Under the pieces are notes generated by a model that was not told where the DNA came from, did no database searches, and saw nothing but the letters and a program-made list of their open reading frames with translations. Positions 45,794 to 58,015 of a stretch of DNA of 64,000 nt are shown in pieces. The stretch lies in NCBI GenBank assembly GCA_963969495.1, contig OZ018320.1, forward strand, positions 76,368,169 through 76,432,168. The letters are read 5' to 3'. The position numbers were made by a program, and so were the translations under genes. The number at the start of each line of letters is the position of its first letter. Position 1 is the stretch's first letter. The stretch comes from Ceratothoa steindachneri. Lineage: Eukaryota; Arthropoda; Malacostraca; Isopoda; Cymothoidae.

Positions 45794-47563
45794 ATGACTG
45801 GAAAGAAAGGATCGGCTGCTCTTAAATACATATGTTCGGTGTGCAAAAATAAAAAGTGGTGCGTGGACTTCCCAGAGAAGTGTTACTCGAAACGCCACCC
45901 GGCAAGTATCTGCACTGACTGTGTCCTTAAAGGAGAAGTGCAAAAGCTCAAGGCTCTATATAGATCATCTGAGGAAAAATCTAAGGCACTGGAGAGGAAG
46001 CTGTAGAACCTAGAGTCTGAACACGCTCGTTAGCTTCGCCGTTTTGAGGAGAGGATCGCCAAGTTATCCTCGAGACTAGAGGTCCATTCAGCTCACGATG
46101 AATCTCCCACGGACGTGGGTTGATCCGCCGACGAGACCCTCGCCCAAGAAGCCCAACGTCTTAGAGTTGGAGTCAGTTGCTGCGGGACTGGCTCAACAGG
46201 CCAAAAAGAAGAAGAAAAAGAGGAAGAAAGGAAAGAAAAAAGAGAAAGTAGAAACAGAAGAAGAGAAAGCAGAAACAGAATTGAACCTAGATGAAGATAG
46301 GAGAAAAAAGGAAAAAGAAGAAAAAATATGCATGTTAAAGAGGAAACGGACAAGTCGGTTCCAAAGGGAAGACTCTTTTCTCTGCAGCCGAATGTGCGAG
46401 ACTCAACCTCATTGGATACTCTCAAACAAGGGGTCTGCAACCACTGTTACCGGCCCGCCTTCGCACCAGTGTGAAGGTGAGCTACTTGCCAGGACGGAGA
46501 AACCAACGAATCAGGGTAGAGGCGGAAAAATCTCAGATTTCTGAGAACTCAGCCATTGTCCGGATGATAAGTGGCAATGACCTCTACCTCAAAAGAGGTA
46601 AGGTAGGCCCTGAAAAAAGATTCTACACACGGTCATGGGAGCCGTGGACGACTGTGGGTTGAAAACCCGCAGACGTGTTGTGGTCACGATGCTCCCAAGA
46701 AGAGGTCAAACCAGGATAGCTCACTCGAGGAACACCTTGATTCAACGCCTGTCAAATTTGTATACGAAGGGTCTTTTTTGTGGCCCCTTACCGCACCTTT
46801 TATGGTTGAAACTATCTGTACCAAAGGGATGAGGTGCATATTTCCTTTAAAAGAAAGGCTGTACTGTGTAACATGATGCAGGATGTCGTGGAGCAGACCC
46901 AAAGGAGTGTTCGGCCCAGAGTGAGGGGGGACGTACGCCAGTACACCCGTGTCACTCCTGGAACGACCTTCTTGCAGGTCACAAAGATAGGTGCCTCCTC
47001 ACCAACAAATAAGCCGGGAAACGAAGAGCGTAGGGAGTCCTGCATTTGGAGACTCTCTGAAAGTTCTTCTGTTTAATGCGAGGTCGATCAGGAACAAGTT
47101 GCTTAAAATTCGTAGCCTCGTAGCGACGGAAGGACCTTAAATGGTAGCCATAACAGAGTCGTAGGTAAAAATCTCAAACCGAGATTTGGAAGATGAATTC
47201 ATGATTCCCAGTTATAAACTCTTCCAAAAAGATAGGCCAGACAGAGAGGGTGGCGGTGTGATATTGTATGTCAAGGATACGCACAAATCGATAAAGTGCA
47301 ACATTGTATCCGACCACGAGTTACTAGGTGTTTACCTTAATATAGGTCCTGCCAGATACAGGACCCTGTTGCTTTACAGACTCCCTGCCTAACTCGTTGA
47401 AAAGGACAGGGATCTGTACCGACTGCTGAGTGAACCTGTTGAAGGCAGAGTGTGTATTGCCATGGGTAACTTCAATACCCAAGTTGACTGTAAAACCAGA
47501 GAACCCTGTGGCGAGAACGCACTATTCCTGGAGTTCGCGAACAATGAGTTCTTTACTCAATGA
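45794..47563 (+). mobile_element. CR1-like LINE 5' half: zinc-finger ORF1 and endonuclease start
   Basis: The ATG at 45794 opens MTGKKGSAALKYICSVCKNK with a cysteine-rich module (CSVCKNKKWC...CY...C..C, a PHD/RING-like spacing), then a predicted coiled coil (EVQKLKALYRSSEEKSKAL) up to a stop at 46003. The frame continues as EERIAKLSSRLEVHSAHDES. After a lysine-rich low-complexity part the ORF1 body is seen in pieces: KVSYLPGRRNQRIRVEAEKS and SGNDLYLKRGKVGPE. Endonuclease motifs follow: LLFNARSIRNKLLKIRSLVA near 47070, REGGGVILYV and MGNFNTQVD near 47460. NARSIRNK is typical of CR1/L2-group endonucleases. Stops and shifts are frequent. The copy ends at 47563, where the inverted duplication turns. 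Confidence 0.72.
46022..47563 (+). repeat. Left arm of a 1.54-kb inverted repeat
   Basis: From CACGCTCGT at 46022 to TTTACTCAATG at 47563 the sequence reappears inverted at 47844-49383, with identity of roughly 95% by eye. Differences include small changes in the lysine-rich part and scattered substitutions, so the two arms have diverged. Confidence 0.92.
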
Positions 47564-47843
47564 ACGTAGTTTTGAATCTAATTCACGAATCTTCAACATC
47601 CTTGCACACTTCTAGCCTCGCATCAGTCAATCCAGCACGAAGACCAGCAAAGCCTGCTCTTCTTAAATCAAGTTTCCTTGATTTACTATTCGCAGACTCC
47701 ACCTCGGGGACCTTGATATAAGTCTGACTAGTCGGTGATCACTTCCACTGAGTTATTCGCCTATAGAGAGATCCTCAACGATATCATCCTCAGAGGTGAA
47801 TACTAAGTTGAGGGTATTATTGACTCTCGTCGGCTCTCTCACC
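47564..47843 (-). mobile_element. 280-bp spacer = continuation of the minus-strand LINE endonuclease
   Basis: On the minus strand the spacer continues the endonuclease frame of the right arm: WVREPTRVNNTLNLVFTSED then DIVEDLSIGE and SGSDHRLVRL, the catalytic GSDH. The spacer therefore belongs to the right-arm copy, and the left arm is the extra, inverted piece. Confidence 0.75.
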
Positions 47844-49383
47844 CATTGAGTAAAGAACTCATTGTTCGCGAACTCCATGAATAGTGCGTTCTCGCCACAG
47901 GGTTCTCTGGTTTTACAGTCAACTTGGGTATTGAAGTTACCCATGGCGATACACACTCTGTCTTCAACAGGTTCACTCAGCAGTCGGTACAGATCCCTGT
48001 CCTTTTCAACGAGTTAGGCAGGGAGTCTGTAAAGCAACAGGGTCCTGTATCTGGCAGGACCTATATTAAGGTCAACACCTAGTAACTCGTGGTCGGATAC
48101 AATGTTGCACTTTATTCATTTGTGCGTATCCTTGACATACAATATCACACCGCCACCCTCTCTGTCTGGCCTATCTTTTTGGAAGAGTTGATAACCGGGA
48201 ATCATGAATTCATCTTCCAAATCTCGGTTTGAGATTTTTACCTACGACTCTGTTATGACTACCATTTAAGGTCCTTCCGTCGCTACGAGGCTACGAATTT
48301 TAAGCAACTTGTTCCTGATCGACCTCGCATTAAACAGAAGAACTTTCAGGGAGTCTCCAAATGCAGGACTCCCTACGCTCTTCGTTTCCCGGCTTATTTG
48401 TTGGCGAGGAGGCACCTATCTTTGCGACCTCCAAGAAGGTCGTTCCAGGAAAGACACGGGTGTACTGGCGTACGTCCCCCCTCACTCTAGGCCGAACACT
48501 CCTTTGGGTCTGCTCCACGACATCCTGCATCATGTTACACAGTACAGCCTTTCTTTTAAAGGAAATATGCACCTCATCCCTTTGGTACAGATAGTTTCAA
48601 CCATAAAAGGTGCGGTAAGGGGCCACAAAAAAGACCCTCCGTATACAAATTTGACAGGCATTAAATCAAGGTGTTCCTCGAGTGAGCTATCCTGGTTTGA
48701 CCTCTTCTTGGGAGCATCGTGACCACAACACGTCTGCGGGTTTTCAACCCACAGTCGTCCACGGCTCCCATGACCGTGTGTAGAATCTTTTCTTCAGGGC
48801 CTACCTTACCTCTTTTGAGGTAGAGGTCGTTGCCACTTATCAAACGGACAACGGCTGAGTTCTCAGAAATCTGAGATTTCTCCGCCTCTACCCTGATTCG
48901 GTGGTTTATCCGTCCTGGCAAGCAGCTTACCTTCACACTGGTGCGAAGGCGGGCCGGTAACAGTGGTTGCAGACCCCTTGCTTGAGAGTGTCCAATGAGG
49001 TTGAGTCTCGCACATTCGGCTGCAGAGAAAAGAGTCTTCCCTTTCGGAACCGACTTGTACGTTTCCTCTTTAATATCCATATTTTTTTCTTCTTCTTTTT
49101 TCTCCTATCTTCCTCTGGTTTCAATTCTGTTTCTGCTTTCTCTTCTTCTGTTTCTACTTTCTCTTTTTTCTTTCCTTTCTTCCTCTTTCTCTTCTTCTTT
49201 TTGGACTGTTGAGCCAGTCCCGCAGCAGCTGACTCCAGCTCTAAGACGTTGGGTTTCTTGGGCGAGGGTCTCGTCGGCGGATCAACTCACGTCGGTGAAA
49301 GATTCATCGTGAGCTGAATGGACCTCTAGTCTTGAGGACAACTTGGCGATCCTGTCCTCAAAACGGCGAAGCTGACGAGCGTG
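47844..49383 (-). repeat. Right arm of the inverted repeat (minus-strand LINE copy)
   Basis: Mirror image of 46022-47563. Minus-strand frames include NLIGHSQARGLQPLLPARL, SGNDLYLKRGKVGPE, GGGVILYV and MGNFNTQVDCKTREPCGENA. Its 5' limit (49383) coincides with the first base of the satellite array, and the ORF1 start present in the other copy is missing here. Confidence 0.9.
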
Positions 49384-52300
49384 GATGAAAATCAACAAGA
49401 AACAAAAAGGCCAAGAGGTGAAATTATCTTCATAGATGAAAGCAACATGGCATAAAAAGAGAAGAGATAGAATCTATCTTCATGGATAAAAAGCAACAAG
49501 GAATAAAATAGAGAAGAGTTGGAAATAATGTTCATGGGAAAAAAAGAAACAAGGAATGAAAAAATGATGAGGTGAAAATTATCTTCGTGGATGAAAGGAA
49601 CAGGAAACAAAAAGGTGAAGAGGTGGAAATTATTGTCATAGATGAATGAAACATGGCATGAAAAGACAAGAGATGGAAATTCTCTTGATGTGTGAAAAGC
49701 AAAAAGGAATGAAAAGGAGAAGAGGTGAAAATTATCTTCATGGAAAAAAAAGAAACAAGGAATGAAAAAGTGACGAGGTAAAAATTATCCCCGTGGATGA
49801 AAAACAAGAGGAAACAAAAAGGTCAAGAGGTGGAAATTAAATGCATAGATAAGAGTAACATAGCATGAAAAGACAAGAGATGGAAATTATCTTGATGGGT
49901 GAAAAACAAAAAAAGGAATGAAAAGGAGAAGAGGTGAAAATAAACTTCATGGATGAAAAGCAACAAAAAACGAAATGGTGAAGATATGGAAATTATTTTC
50001 ATAGATGAAAGAAACAAGAAATTTGAAGGAGTAGAGTTGGAAGTTATCTTGATTGATGAAAAGCAAAAAAAGAATGAGTAAGAGAAGAGATGGAAATAAT
50101 CTTTAGGCAAGAAAAACAACAAGGAATGAAAATGAGAGGAGCTGGAAATAATCTTCATGGAGAAAAAAAACAAGGAATGAAAAAGTGACGAGGTGAAAAT
50201 TATCCTCGTGGATGAAAAGCAACAGAAAACAAAAAGGTCAAGAGGTAGAAATTATCTTCATAGATGGAAGCAACATGGCATGAAAAGAGAAGAGATGAAA
50301 ATTATCTTTATGGTTAAAAAGAAACAAGGAATAAAAAGGAGAAAAGGTGGAAATAATCTTCACGGAAAAAAGGAAACCAGGAATGAAAAGGTGACGAGGT
50401 GAAAATTATCCTCGTGGATGAAAAGCAACAGGAAACAAAAAGATGAAGAGGTGGAAATTATCTTTATAGATGAAAGCAATATGGCATGAACAGAGAAGAG
50501 ATGGAAATTATCTTGATCCGTGAAAAGCTAAAAAGGAATGAACAGGAGAAGAGGTCAAAATTATTTTGATGGATGAAAAGCAAAAAAGGAATGAATAGGA
50601 GAAGAGGTGGAAATAATCTCTTTGGAAGATAATAAAAAAAGAATGAAAAGTAGAATAGTTGGAAATAATTTTCCTGAAAAAAGTAAACATGGAATGAAAG
50701 GTGAAGAGTTGGAAATTATCTTCATAGATGAAAAGAAACAAAAAACGAAAAGGTGAAGATATAGAAATTATTTTCATAGATGAAAGCAACATGGCATGAA
50801 AAGAGAAGAATTGTAAATTATCTCAATGGGTGAAAAGCAAAAAAGAATCAACAGGAGAAGAGGTGGAAATTATCTTGATGGATAAAAAGCAAAAGGAATG
50901 AAAAGGAGAAGAGGTGGAAATAATCTTCATGGAAAAAAAAGAAACAAGGAATGAAAAAGTGACGAGGTAAAAATTATCCTCGTGGATGAAAAGCAACAGG
51001 AAACAAAAAGATGAAGAGGTGGAAATTATCTTCATAAATGAAAGCAACGTGGCATGAAAAGAGAAGAGATGGAAATTATCTTGATGGGTGAAAAACAAAA
51101 AAAGAATGAAAACGAGAAGAGGTGGAAATAATCTTCATAGAAAAAAAAGAAACTAGAAATAAAAAAGTGACGAGATGAAAATTATCTCCGTGGATGAAAA
51201 GCAACAAGAAACAAAAAGGTGAAGAGGTTGAAATTATCTTCGTAGATTAAAGTTACAGGACATCAAGAGATGAAAATTATCTTCATGTATGAAAAACGAC
51301 AAGAAATGTAAAGGAGAAATGGTGGAAATAATCTTCATGAAAAAAAGAAACAAGGAATGAAAAAAGGACGAGGTGAAAATTATCCTCGTGGATGAAAAGC
51401 AACAGGAAACAATAAGGTGAAGTCTTGGAAATTATCTTCTTTAATGAAAGCAATATGGCATGAACAGAGAAGAGATGGAAATTATCTTTAGGGATGAAAA
51501 GCAACAAGGAATGAAAGGGAGAAGAGGTGGAAATAATCTTCATGGAAAAAAAAGAAACAAGGAAAGAAAAAGTGACGAGGTGAAAATTATCCTCGTGGAT
51601 GAAAAGCAACAGGAAACAAAAAGATGACGAGGTGGAAGTTATCTTCATAGATGAAAGCAACATGGCATGAAAAGAGCAGAGATGGAAATTATCATGATGA
51701 GTGAAAATCAAAAAAAGGGATACGCAGGAGAAGAGGTTGAAATAATCTTCATGGAAAAAAGAAACAAGAAATGAAAACGTGACGAGGTGAAAATTATCCC
51801 CGTGGAAGAAACGCAAAAGGAAACAAAAAGGTTTAGAGGTGGAAATTATCTTCATAGATGAAAGTAACATGGCATGAAAAGAGAAGAGATAGAAATTATC
51901 TTGATGGATGAAAAGCAACAAGAAATGAAAGGGAGAAGAGGTGAAAATAATCTTCATGGTAAAAAAAAAGAAACAAGGAATTTTAATGTGACTAGGTGAA
52001 AATTATCCCCTTGGATGAAAAGCAACAGGAAAAGAAAAAGGTGAAGAGGTGGAAATGATCTTCATTGATGAAAGTAACATGGCATGAAAAGAGAAGAGAT
52101 GGAAATTATCTTGATGGGTGAAAAGAAAAAAAAGAAATGAATAGGATAAGAGGTGGAAATAATCTCTTTGGAAGATAATAAAAAAAGAATGAAAAGTAGA
52201 ATAGTTGGAAATAATTTTCCTGAAAAAAGTAAACATGGAATGAAAGGTGAAGAGTTGGAAATTATCTTCATAGATGAAAAGAAACAAAAAACGAAAAGGT

Positions 52301-55300
52301 GAAGATATAGAAATTATTTTCATAGATGAAAGCAACATGGCATGAAAAGAGAAGAGATGGAAATTATCTTGATGGGTAAAAAGCAAAAAAAGAATGAAAA
52401 CGAGAAGAGGTGGAAATAATCTTCATGGTAAAAAAAGGAACAAGGAATGAAAAAGTGACGAGGTGAAAATTATCTCCGTGAATGAAAAGCAACAAGAAAC
52501 AAAAAGGTAAAGAGGTTGAAATTATCTTCGTAGATGAAAGTAACAGTGCATGAAAAGATGTAAATTATCTTCATGGATGAAAAGCAACAAGAAATGTAAA
52601 GGAGAAGAGGTGGAAATAATCTTCATGAAAAAAAGAAAAAAGGAATAAAAAATTGACGAGGTGAAAATCATCCTCGTGGATGAAAAGCAACAGGAAACAA
52701 TAAGGTAAAGTCTTGGAAATTATCTTATTTAATGAAAGCAATATGGCATGAACAGAGAAGAGATAAAAATTATCTTTATGGATGAAAAGCAACAAGGAAT
52801 GAAAACGAGAAGAGGTGAAAATAATCTTCATGCAAAAAAAGAAACAAGGAATTTAAAAGTGACGAGGTGAAAATTATCCTCATGGATGAAAAGTAATAGG
52901 AAGCAAAAAGGTGAAGAGGTGGAAATTATCTTTATAGATGAAAGCAACATGTAATGAAAAGAGAAGAGATGGAAATTATCTTGATCCGTGAAAAGCTAAA
53001 AAGGAATGAACAGGAGAAGAGGTCAAAATTATTTTGATGGATGAAAAGCAAAAAAGGAATGAATAGGAGAAGTGGTGGAAATAATCTCTTTGGAAGATAA
53101 TAAAAAAAGAATGAAAAGTAGAATAGTTGGAAATAATTTTCCTGAAAAAAGTAAACATGGAATGAAAGGTGAAGAGTTGGAAATTATCTTCATAGATGAA
53201 AAGAAACAAAAAACGAAAAGGTGAAGATATAGAAATTATTTTCATAGATGAAAGCAACATGGCATGAAAAGAGAAGAATTGTAAATTATCTCAATGGGTG
53301 AAAAGCAGAAAAGAATCAACAGGAGAAGAGGTGGAAATTATCTTGATGGATAAAAAGCAAAAGGAATGAAAAGGAGAAGAGGTGGAAATAATCTTCATGG
53401 AAAAAAAAGAAACAAGGAATGAAAAAGTGACGAGGTGAAAATTATCCTCATGGATGAAAAGCAACGGTAAACAAAAAGATGAAGAGTTGGAAGTTATCTT
53501 CATAGATGAAAGCAACGTGGCATGAAAAGAGAAGAGATGGAAATTATCTTGATGGGTGAAAAACAAAAAAAAGAATGAAAACGAGAAGAGGTGGAAATAA
53601 TCTTCATAGAAAAAAATGAAACTAGGAATGAAAAAGTGACGAGGTGAAAATTATCTCCGTGGATGAAAAGCAACAAGAAACAAAAAGGTGAAGAGGTTGA
53701 AATTATCTTCGTAGATTAAAGTTACAGGACATCAAGAGATGAAAATTATCTTCATTTATGAAAAGCGACAAGAAATGTAAAGGAGAAATGGTGGAAATAA
53801 TCTTCATGAAAAAAAGAAACAAGGAATGAAAAAAGGACGAGGTGAAAATTATCCTCGTGGATGAAAAGCAATAGGAAACAATAAGGTGAAGTCTTGGAAA
53901 TTATCTTCTTTAATGAAAGCAATATGGCATGAACAGAGAAGAGATGGAAATTATCTTTATGGATGAAAAGCAACAAGGAATGAAAGGGAGAAGAGGTGAA
54001 AATAATCTTCATGAAAAAAAAGAAACAAGGAATGAAAAAGTGACGAGGTGAAAATTATCCTCGTGGATGAAAAGTAATAGGAAACAAAAAGGTGAAGAGG
54101 TGGAAATTATCTTCATAGATAAAAGTAACATGGCATGAAAAGAGAAGAGATGGAAATTATCTTGATCCGTGAAAAGCTAAAAAGGAATGAACAGGAGAAG
54201 AGGTCAAAATTATCTTGATGGATGAAAAGCAAAAAAGGAATGAATAGGAGAAGAGGTAGAAATAATCTCTTTGGAAGATAATAAAAAAAGAATAAAAAGT
54301 AGAATAGTTGGAAATATTTTTCCTGAAAAAAGTAAACAAGGAATGAAAGGTGAAGAGTTGGAAATTATCTTCATGGATGAAAAGAAACAAAAAACGAAAA
54401 GGTGAAGATATAGAAATTATTTTCATAGATGAAAGCAACATGGCATGAAAATTGAAGAATTGTAAATTATCTCGATGGGTGAAAAGCAAAAAAATAATGA
54501 ACAGGAGAAGAGGTGGAAATTATCTTGATGGATAAAAAGCAAAAGGAATGAAAAGGAGAAGAGGTGGAAATAATCTTCATGGAAAAAAAAGAAACAAGGA
54601 ATGAAAAAGTGACGAGGTGAAAATTATCCTCGTGGATGAAAAGCAACAGAAAACAAAAAGATGAAGAGTTGGAAGTTATCTTCATAGATGAAAACAACAT
54701 GGCATGAAAAGAGAAGAGATGGAAATTATCTTGATGGGTGAAAAGCAAAAAAGAATGAAAACGAGAAGAGGTGGAAATAATCTTCATGGAATAAAAGAAA
54801 CAAGGAATGAAAAAGTGACGAGGTGAAAATTATCTCCGTGGATGAAAAGCAACAAGAAACAAAAAGGTGAAGAGGTTGAAATTATCTTCGTAGATGAAAG
54901 TAACAGGGCATGAAAAGATGGAAATTATCTTCATGTATGAAAAGCAACAAGAAATGTAAAGGAGAAATGGTGGAAATAATCTTCATGAAAAAAAGAAACA
55001 AGGAATGAAAAAAGGACGAGGTGAAAATTATCCTCGTGGGTGAAAAGCAACAGGAAACAATAAGGTGAAGTCTTGGAAATTATCTTATTTAATGGAAGCA
55101 ATATGGCATGAACAGAGAAGAGATGGAAATTATCTTTATGGATGAAAAGCAACAAGGAATAAAAGGGAGAAGTGGTGAAAATAATCTTCATGCAAAAAAA
55201 AAGAAACACGGAATTTAAAAGTGACGAGGTGAAAATTATCCTCGTGGATGAAAAGTAACAGGAAACAAAAAGGTTAAGAGGTGGAAATTATCTTCATAAA

Positions 55301-56130
55301 TGAAAGCAACATGGCATGAAAAGAGAAGAGATGGAAATTATCTTGATTCGTAAAAAGCTGAAAAGGAATGAACAGGAGAAGAGGTCGAAATTATCTTGAT
55401 GGATAAAAAGCAACAAGAAATAAAAGGGAGAAGAGGTGAAAATAATCTCTTTGAAAGATAGGAAGATAATAAAAAAAGAATGAAAAGGAGAATAGGTGTA
55501 AATAATTTTCATGTAAAAAGAAACAAGGAATAAAAAGGTGAAGAGGTGGAAATTATCTTCATGGATGAAAAGCAACAAAAAACGAAAAGGTGAAGATAAG
55601 GAAATTATTTTCATAGAAGAAAGCAACAAGGAATGAAAAGGAGTAGAGTTGGAAGTTATCTTGATTGATGAAAAGCAAAAAGGCATGAATAGGATAAGAG
55701 GGAAAAATAATCTTCATGGAAGAAAATCAATAAGGAATGAAAAGGAGAAGAGTTGGAAATAATCTTTATGGGAAAAATGAAACAAGGAATTAAAATTGAC
55801 GAGGTGTAAATTATTTCCATGGATGAAAAACAACATGAAACGAAAGGTGAAAATATGTAAATTAGCTTCATAGATAAAAGAGGCAAGGAATGCAAAGGAG
55901 TACAGGTGGAAATTTTTATGATGGATGAAAAGTGAAAATGAATTAAATATGAAAAATGTGATAAAATGTGAAAAAGCGAGCCTGTCAAGGTCAAACATGA
56001 CGAAAAGTGTAGAGGTGAGTTTCGAGGCCCCTCCTTGTTTTCTCATCGCACGTTCGACTTTGCCCGCTCTGAAAAGCGACCTTCAATGCCAAGGTCAAGA
56101 AATGTAAATTATCTTCATGGCTGAAAAGTA
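49384..56130 (+). repeat. Purine-rich satellite array, ~51-bp monomers with higher-order structure
   Basis: About 6.7 kb of tandem monomers. Each begins like GGAAATTATCTTCATGGATG, continues with an A-rich AAAGCAACAAGGAATGAAAA-type part and ends near GGTGAAGAGGT. Monomers are 50-53 bp and fall into several subtypes (for example one with GTGACGAGGTGAAAATTATC and one with CATGGCATGAAAAGAGAAG). A marker (CTCTTTGGAAGATAATAAAA or near variant) occurs at 50618, 52164, 53086, 54267 and 55447, with spacings 1546, 922, 1181 and 1180; the first two sum to 2468. So a higher-order unit of about 1.18 kb, with rearranged copies, is present. C is rare on the plus strand. Long minus-strand open frames here are by-products of monomer lengths near a multiple of three. 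Confidence 0.93.
55976..56087 (-). mobile_element. Short fragment of I-type LINE ORF1
   Basis: The minus strand carries a stretch of about 110 bp matching 23985-24070 of the full LINE: KVERAMRKQGGASKLTSTLF against KVERVMRKQGGASRPTPTLF. It lies at the distal end of the satellite array, with one more satellite-like monomer behind it (56099-56130). Confidence 0.78.
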
Positions 56131-56365
56131 AGACGTATCTGAATTATATATGTACATACTATGTACAAAATAATAACTCAGCAATGGCATTTCACCGAAC
56201 ACTCTAATGATACCGGCTTTTGTAAAAGTTCTCTTATACTCGGGGATTTTTGATCTTTCAAGAGGTTTACGTATGTGATAGAAAAGGTTCCGTCAAAAAA
56301 ACTTAAAGTTCTACTTTTCGCGCACGTTTCATTCAAATGTATTTTCAATTGTATACAGGTCTGAC

Positions 56366-56960
56366 GAGATGGAAGTTAAAAGAATCAAGATTTATGCTCA
56401 CCTGCCCGCGGGCCACAACAAGTCCGACATCGCCAAGCGGCTCAACGTCAGCCGGATGAACTTCCAAGGAGTCGTGGACAGCCTCAAGAACGGGGAAGAA
56501 CTATAAGATCGATCTCGTTCAGGCAGACCTCAAGTTTTCAAACGCTTCGTTGTGAGAAAGGCCTTTGAAATTTGTCTGAAGCTCAAAATTACTGCAATCG
56601 CGAAGAAGAATATATCGGTGGCCACGGTGTCCAGGATCGTCAAGTAGGAAGGCGGCAAGAGCTTGCGGTGCGTGGTAAGGCTTCTGCTCACCGACTGAAT
56701 GCGAGAACAACGGAGTGAGCGATGACTTCGCCTCCTTAACGACTTGAAGACTCATGATAATCGAGTTATCCTTTTATCTGATGAAAAACGTTCAGGGTCG
56801 ATCCGGTCATCAAAAAACGGAACGACTGAATTGTAAGCTTCGGCCAGGACGTCTCCGAGGTCCACTAGTGTCCACAACCAAACATTTGGCATCCGTGATG
56901 ATGCTTCGCAACGTGGCTTCGAATAGCGAGATGATGCCGTCACTATTATCTCATTTTTTA
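56366..56960 (+). pseudogene. Tc1/mariner transposase remnant
   Basis: The frame from 56366 reads MEVKRIKIYAHLPAGHNKSD then IAKRLNVSRMNFQGVVDSLK, a helix-turn-helix. A stop follows, then RSRSGRPQVFKRFVVRKAFE, AKKNISVATVSRIVK, RLLNDLKTHDNRVILLSDEK (first catalytic Asp) and, after a shift, VSTTKHLASVMMLRNVAS. The remainder with the second and third Asp is missing. No TIRs were recognised. It differs from the other mariner copies in the window. Confidence 0.75.
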
Positions 56961-57593
56961 TAAAGAGATTAAGACACCAAAAAATAGGCCTGCATTATTT
57001 GATCATCTATATTTGGCCTCTTGTGGGAATACAATTTTTTAATGGTGAGGAAAAAATGAGATTTTTGTGTAAACTCTGATGGACAAAAGTAGCGACACTT
57101 ATTGGGGCAAGTGGGGCAAAATGAGTACATTGCACCATCCATCCCTCGCATCGTGGTCTAGATTCCCCGACCGCATAAGGAAATTGACATAAGATCAGAA
57201 TGACAAACGCTACCAAGCCCTAAGGAACTAGGGGCTGTTCCTCGTTTGGAGAGCGGGAGGGGGGGGGGCTTTGACCATTTGTGGCTCCAAGTCAGGGGTA
57301 TGCGGGCATGGAAAGGACACTAGTGCTCCACTTCAGGGGGCTGGAACAGAGAAGAAAGCGGATATTTTGGGCATTGAAATCGAGAGAAAAATTGGAACGG
57401 TGTATTTTGATTTGCTAATATGTTTGATGAGGGGAGTGGAACTACTTACTCCGCCGGGGGAAATTTTAGCGTGTTCGCCAATGGGCGGCCAGATGGTAAC
57501 ACCGCTAAAAGTTTTGTATACGATGTCACTGGATCCAACCCGGGACTCTTAGCTTGAATTCCAGCCTCGCATCTACTAGGATAGCCAGAGCTC
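56961..57593. other. Unassigned sequence
   Basis: No motif was recognised. A run of G's lies at about 57260. The open frame 57271-57552 has no recognisable domain. Confidence 0.3.
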
Positions 57594-58015
57594 CTCTATT
57601 GAACGTAGTAGTACTGTCAAACGTAGTCGAATAGAATGTATTAACCGTACTAGAGCAGACTCCGTTAACTATGCTAGAGCAGACTCTATTAAACGTAGTA
57701 GACCAAACTCAATTAACTGTAATCAAGCAAACTCTATCAACCGTAGTAGAGCAGATTCTAATTAACCATATTAAGAGCTGGCTTTATAAACCATAGGAGA
57801 GCAGACTGTTAACTGCAGTAGAGCAGTCTCTATTAACCGCAGTGGAACAGATTCAGTTAGCCGTAGTTTAGCAGACTGTATTATCCGTAGTAAATCAGAT
57901 CCCCCTAACCATAGTAGAGCAGACTATTTTAAGTATAGTTGAACAGACTCTATCATCCTAAGTAGAGCAGACTGTTAACCGTAGTGGAGGTAAAACTGTT
58001 AAGCGTATTAGATCA
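57594..58015 (+). repeat. 24-bp minisatellite
   Basis: About 17-18 degenerate copies of a 23-25 bp unit of the form AGAGCAGACTCTATTAACCG plus TAGT. The phase is kept throughout while most copies differ at several positions, so it is old. Confidence 0.88.

Noticed and set aside
51283..51957. A 224-codon open frame on the minus strand
   Set aside because: It lies wholly in the satellite array; the frame repeats every monomer and the residues are a translated purine/pyrimidine-biased repeat. Similar frames recur at each higher-order copy.
49384..56130. CRISPR-like array
   Set aside because: The repeats are contiguous monomers without unique spacers, and the context is a eukaryotic transposon landscape.
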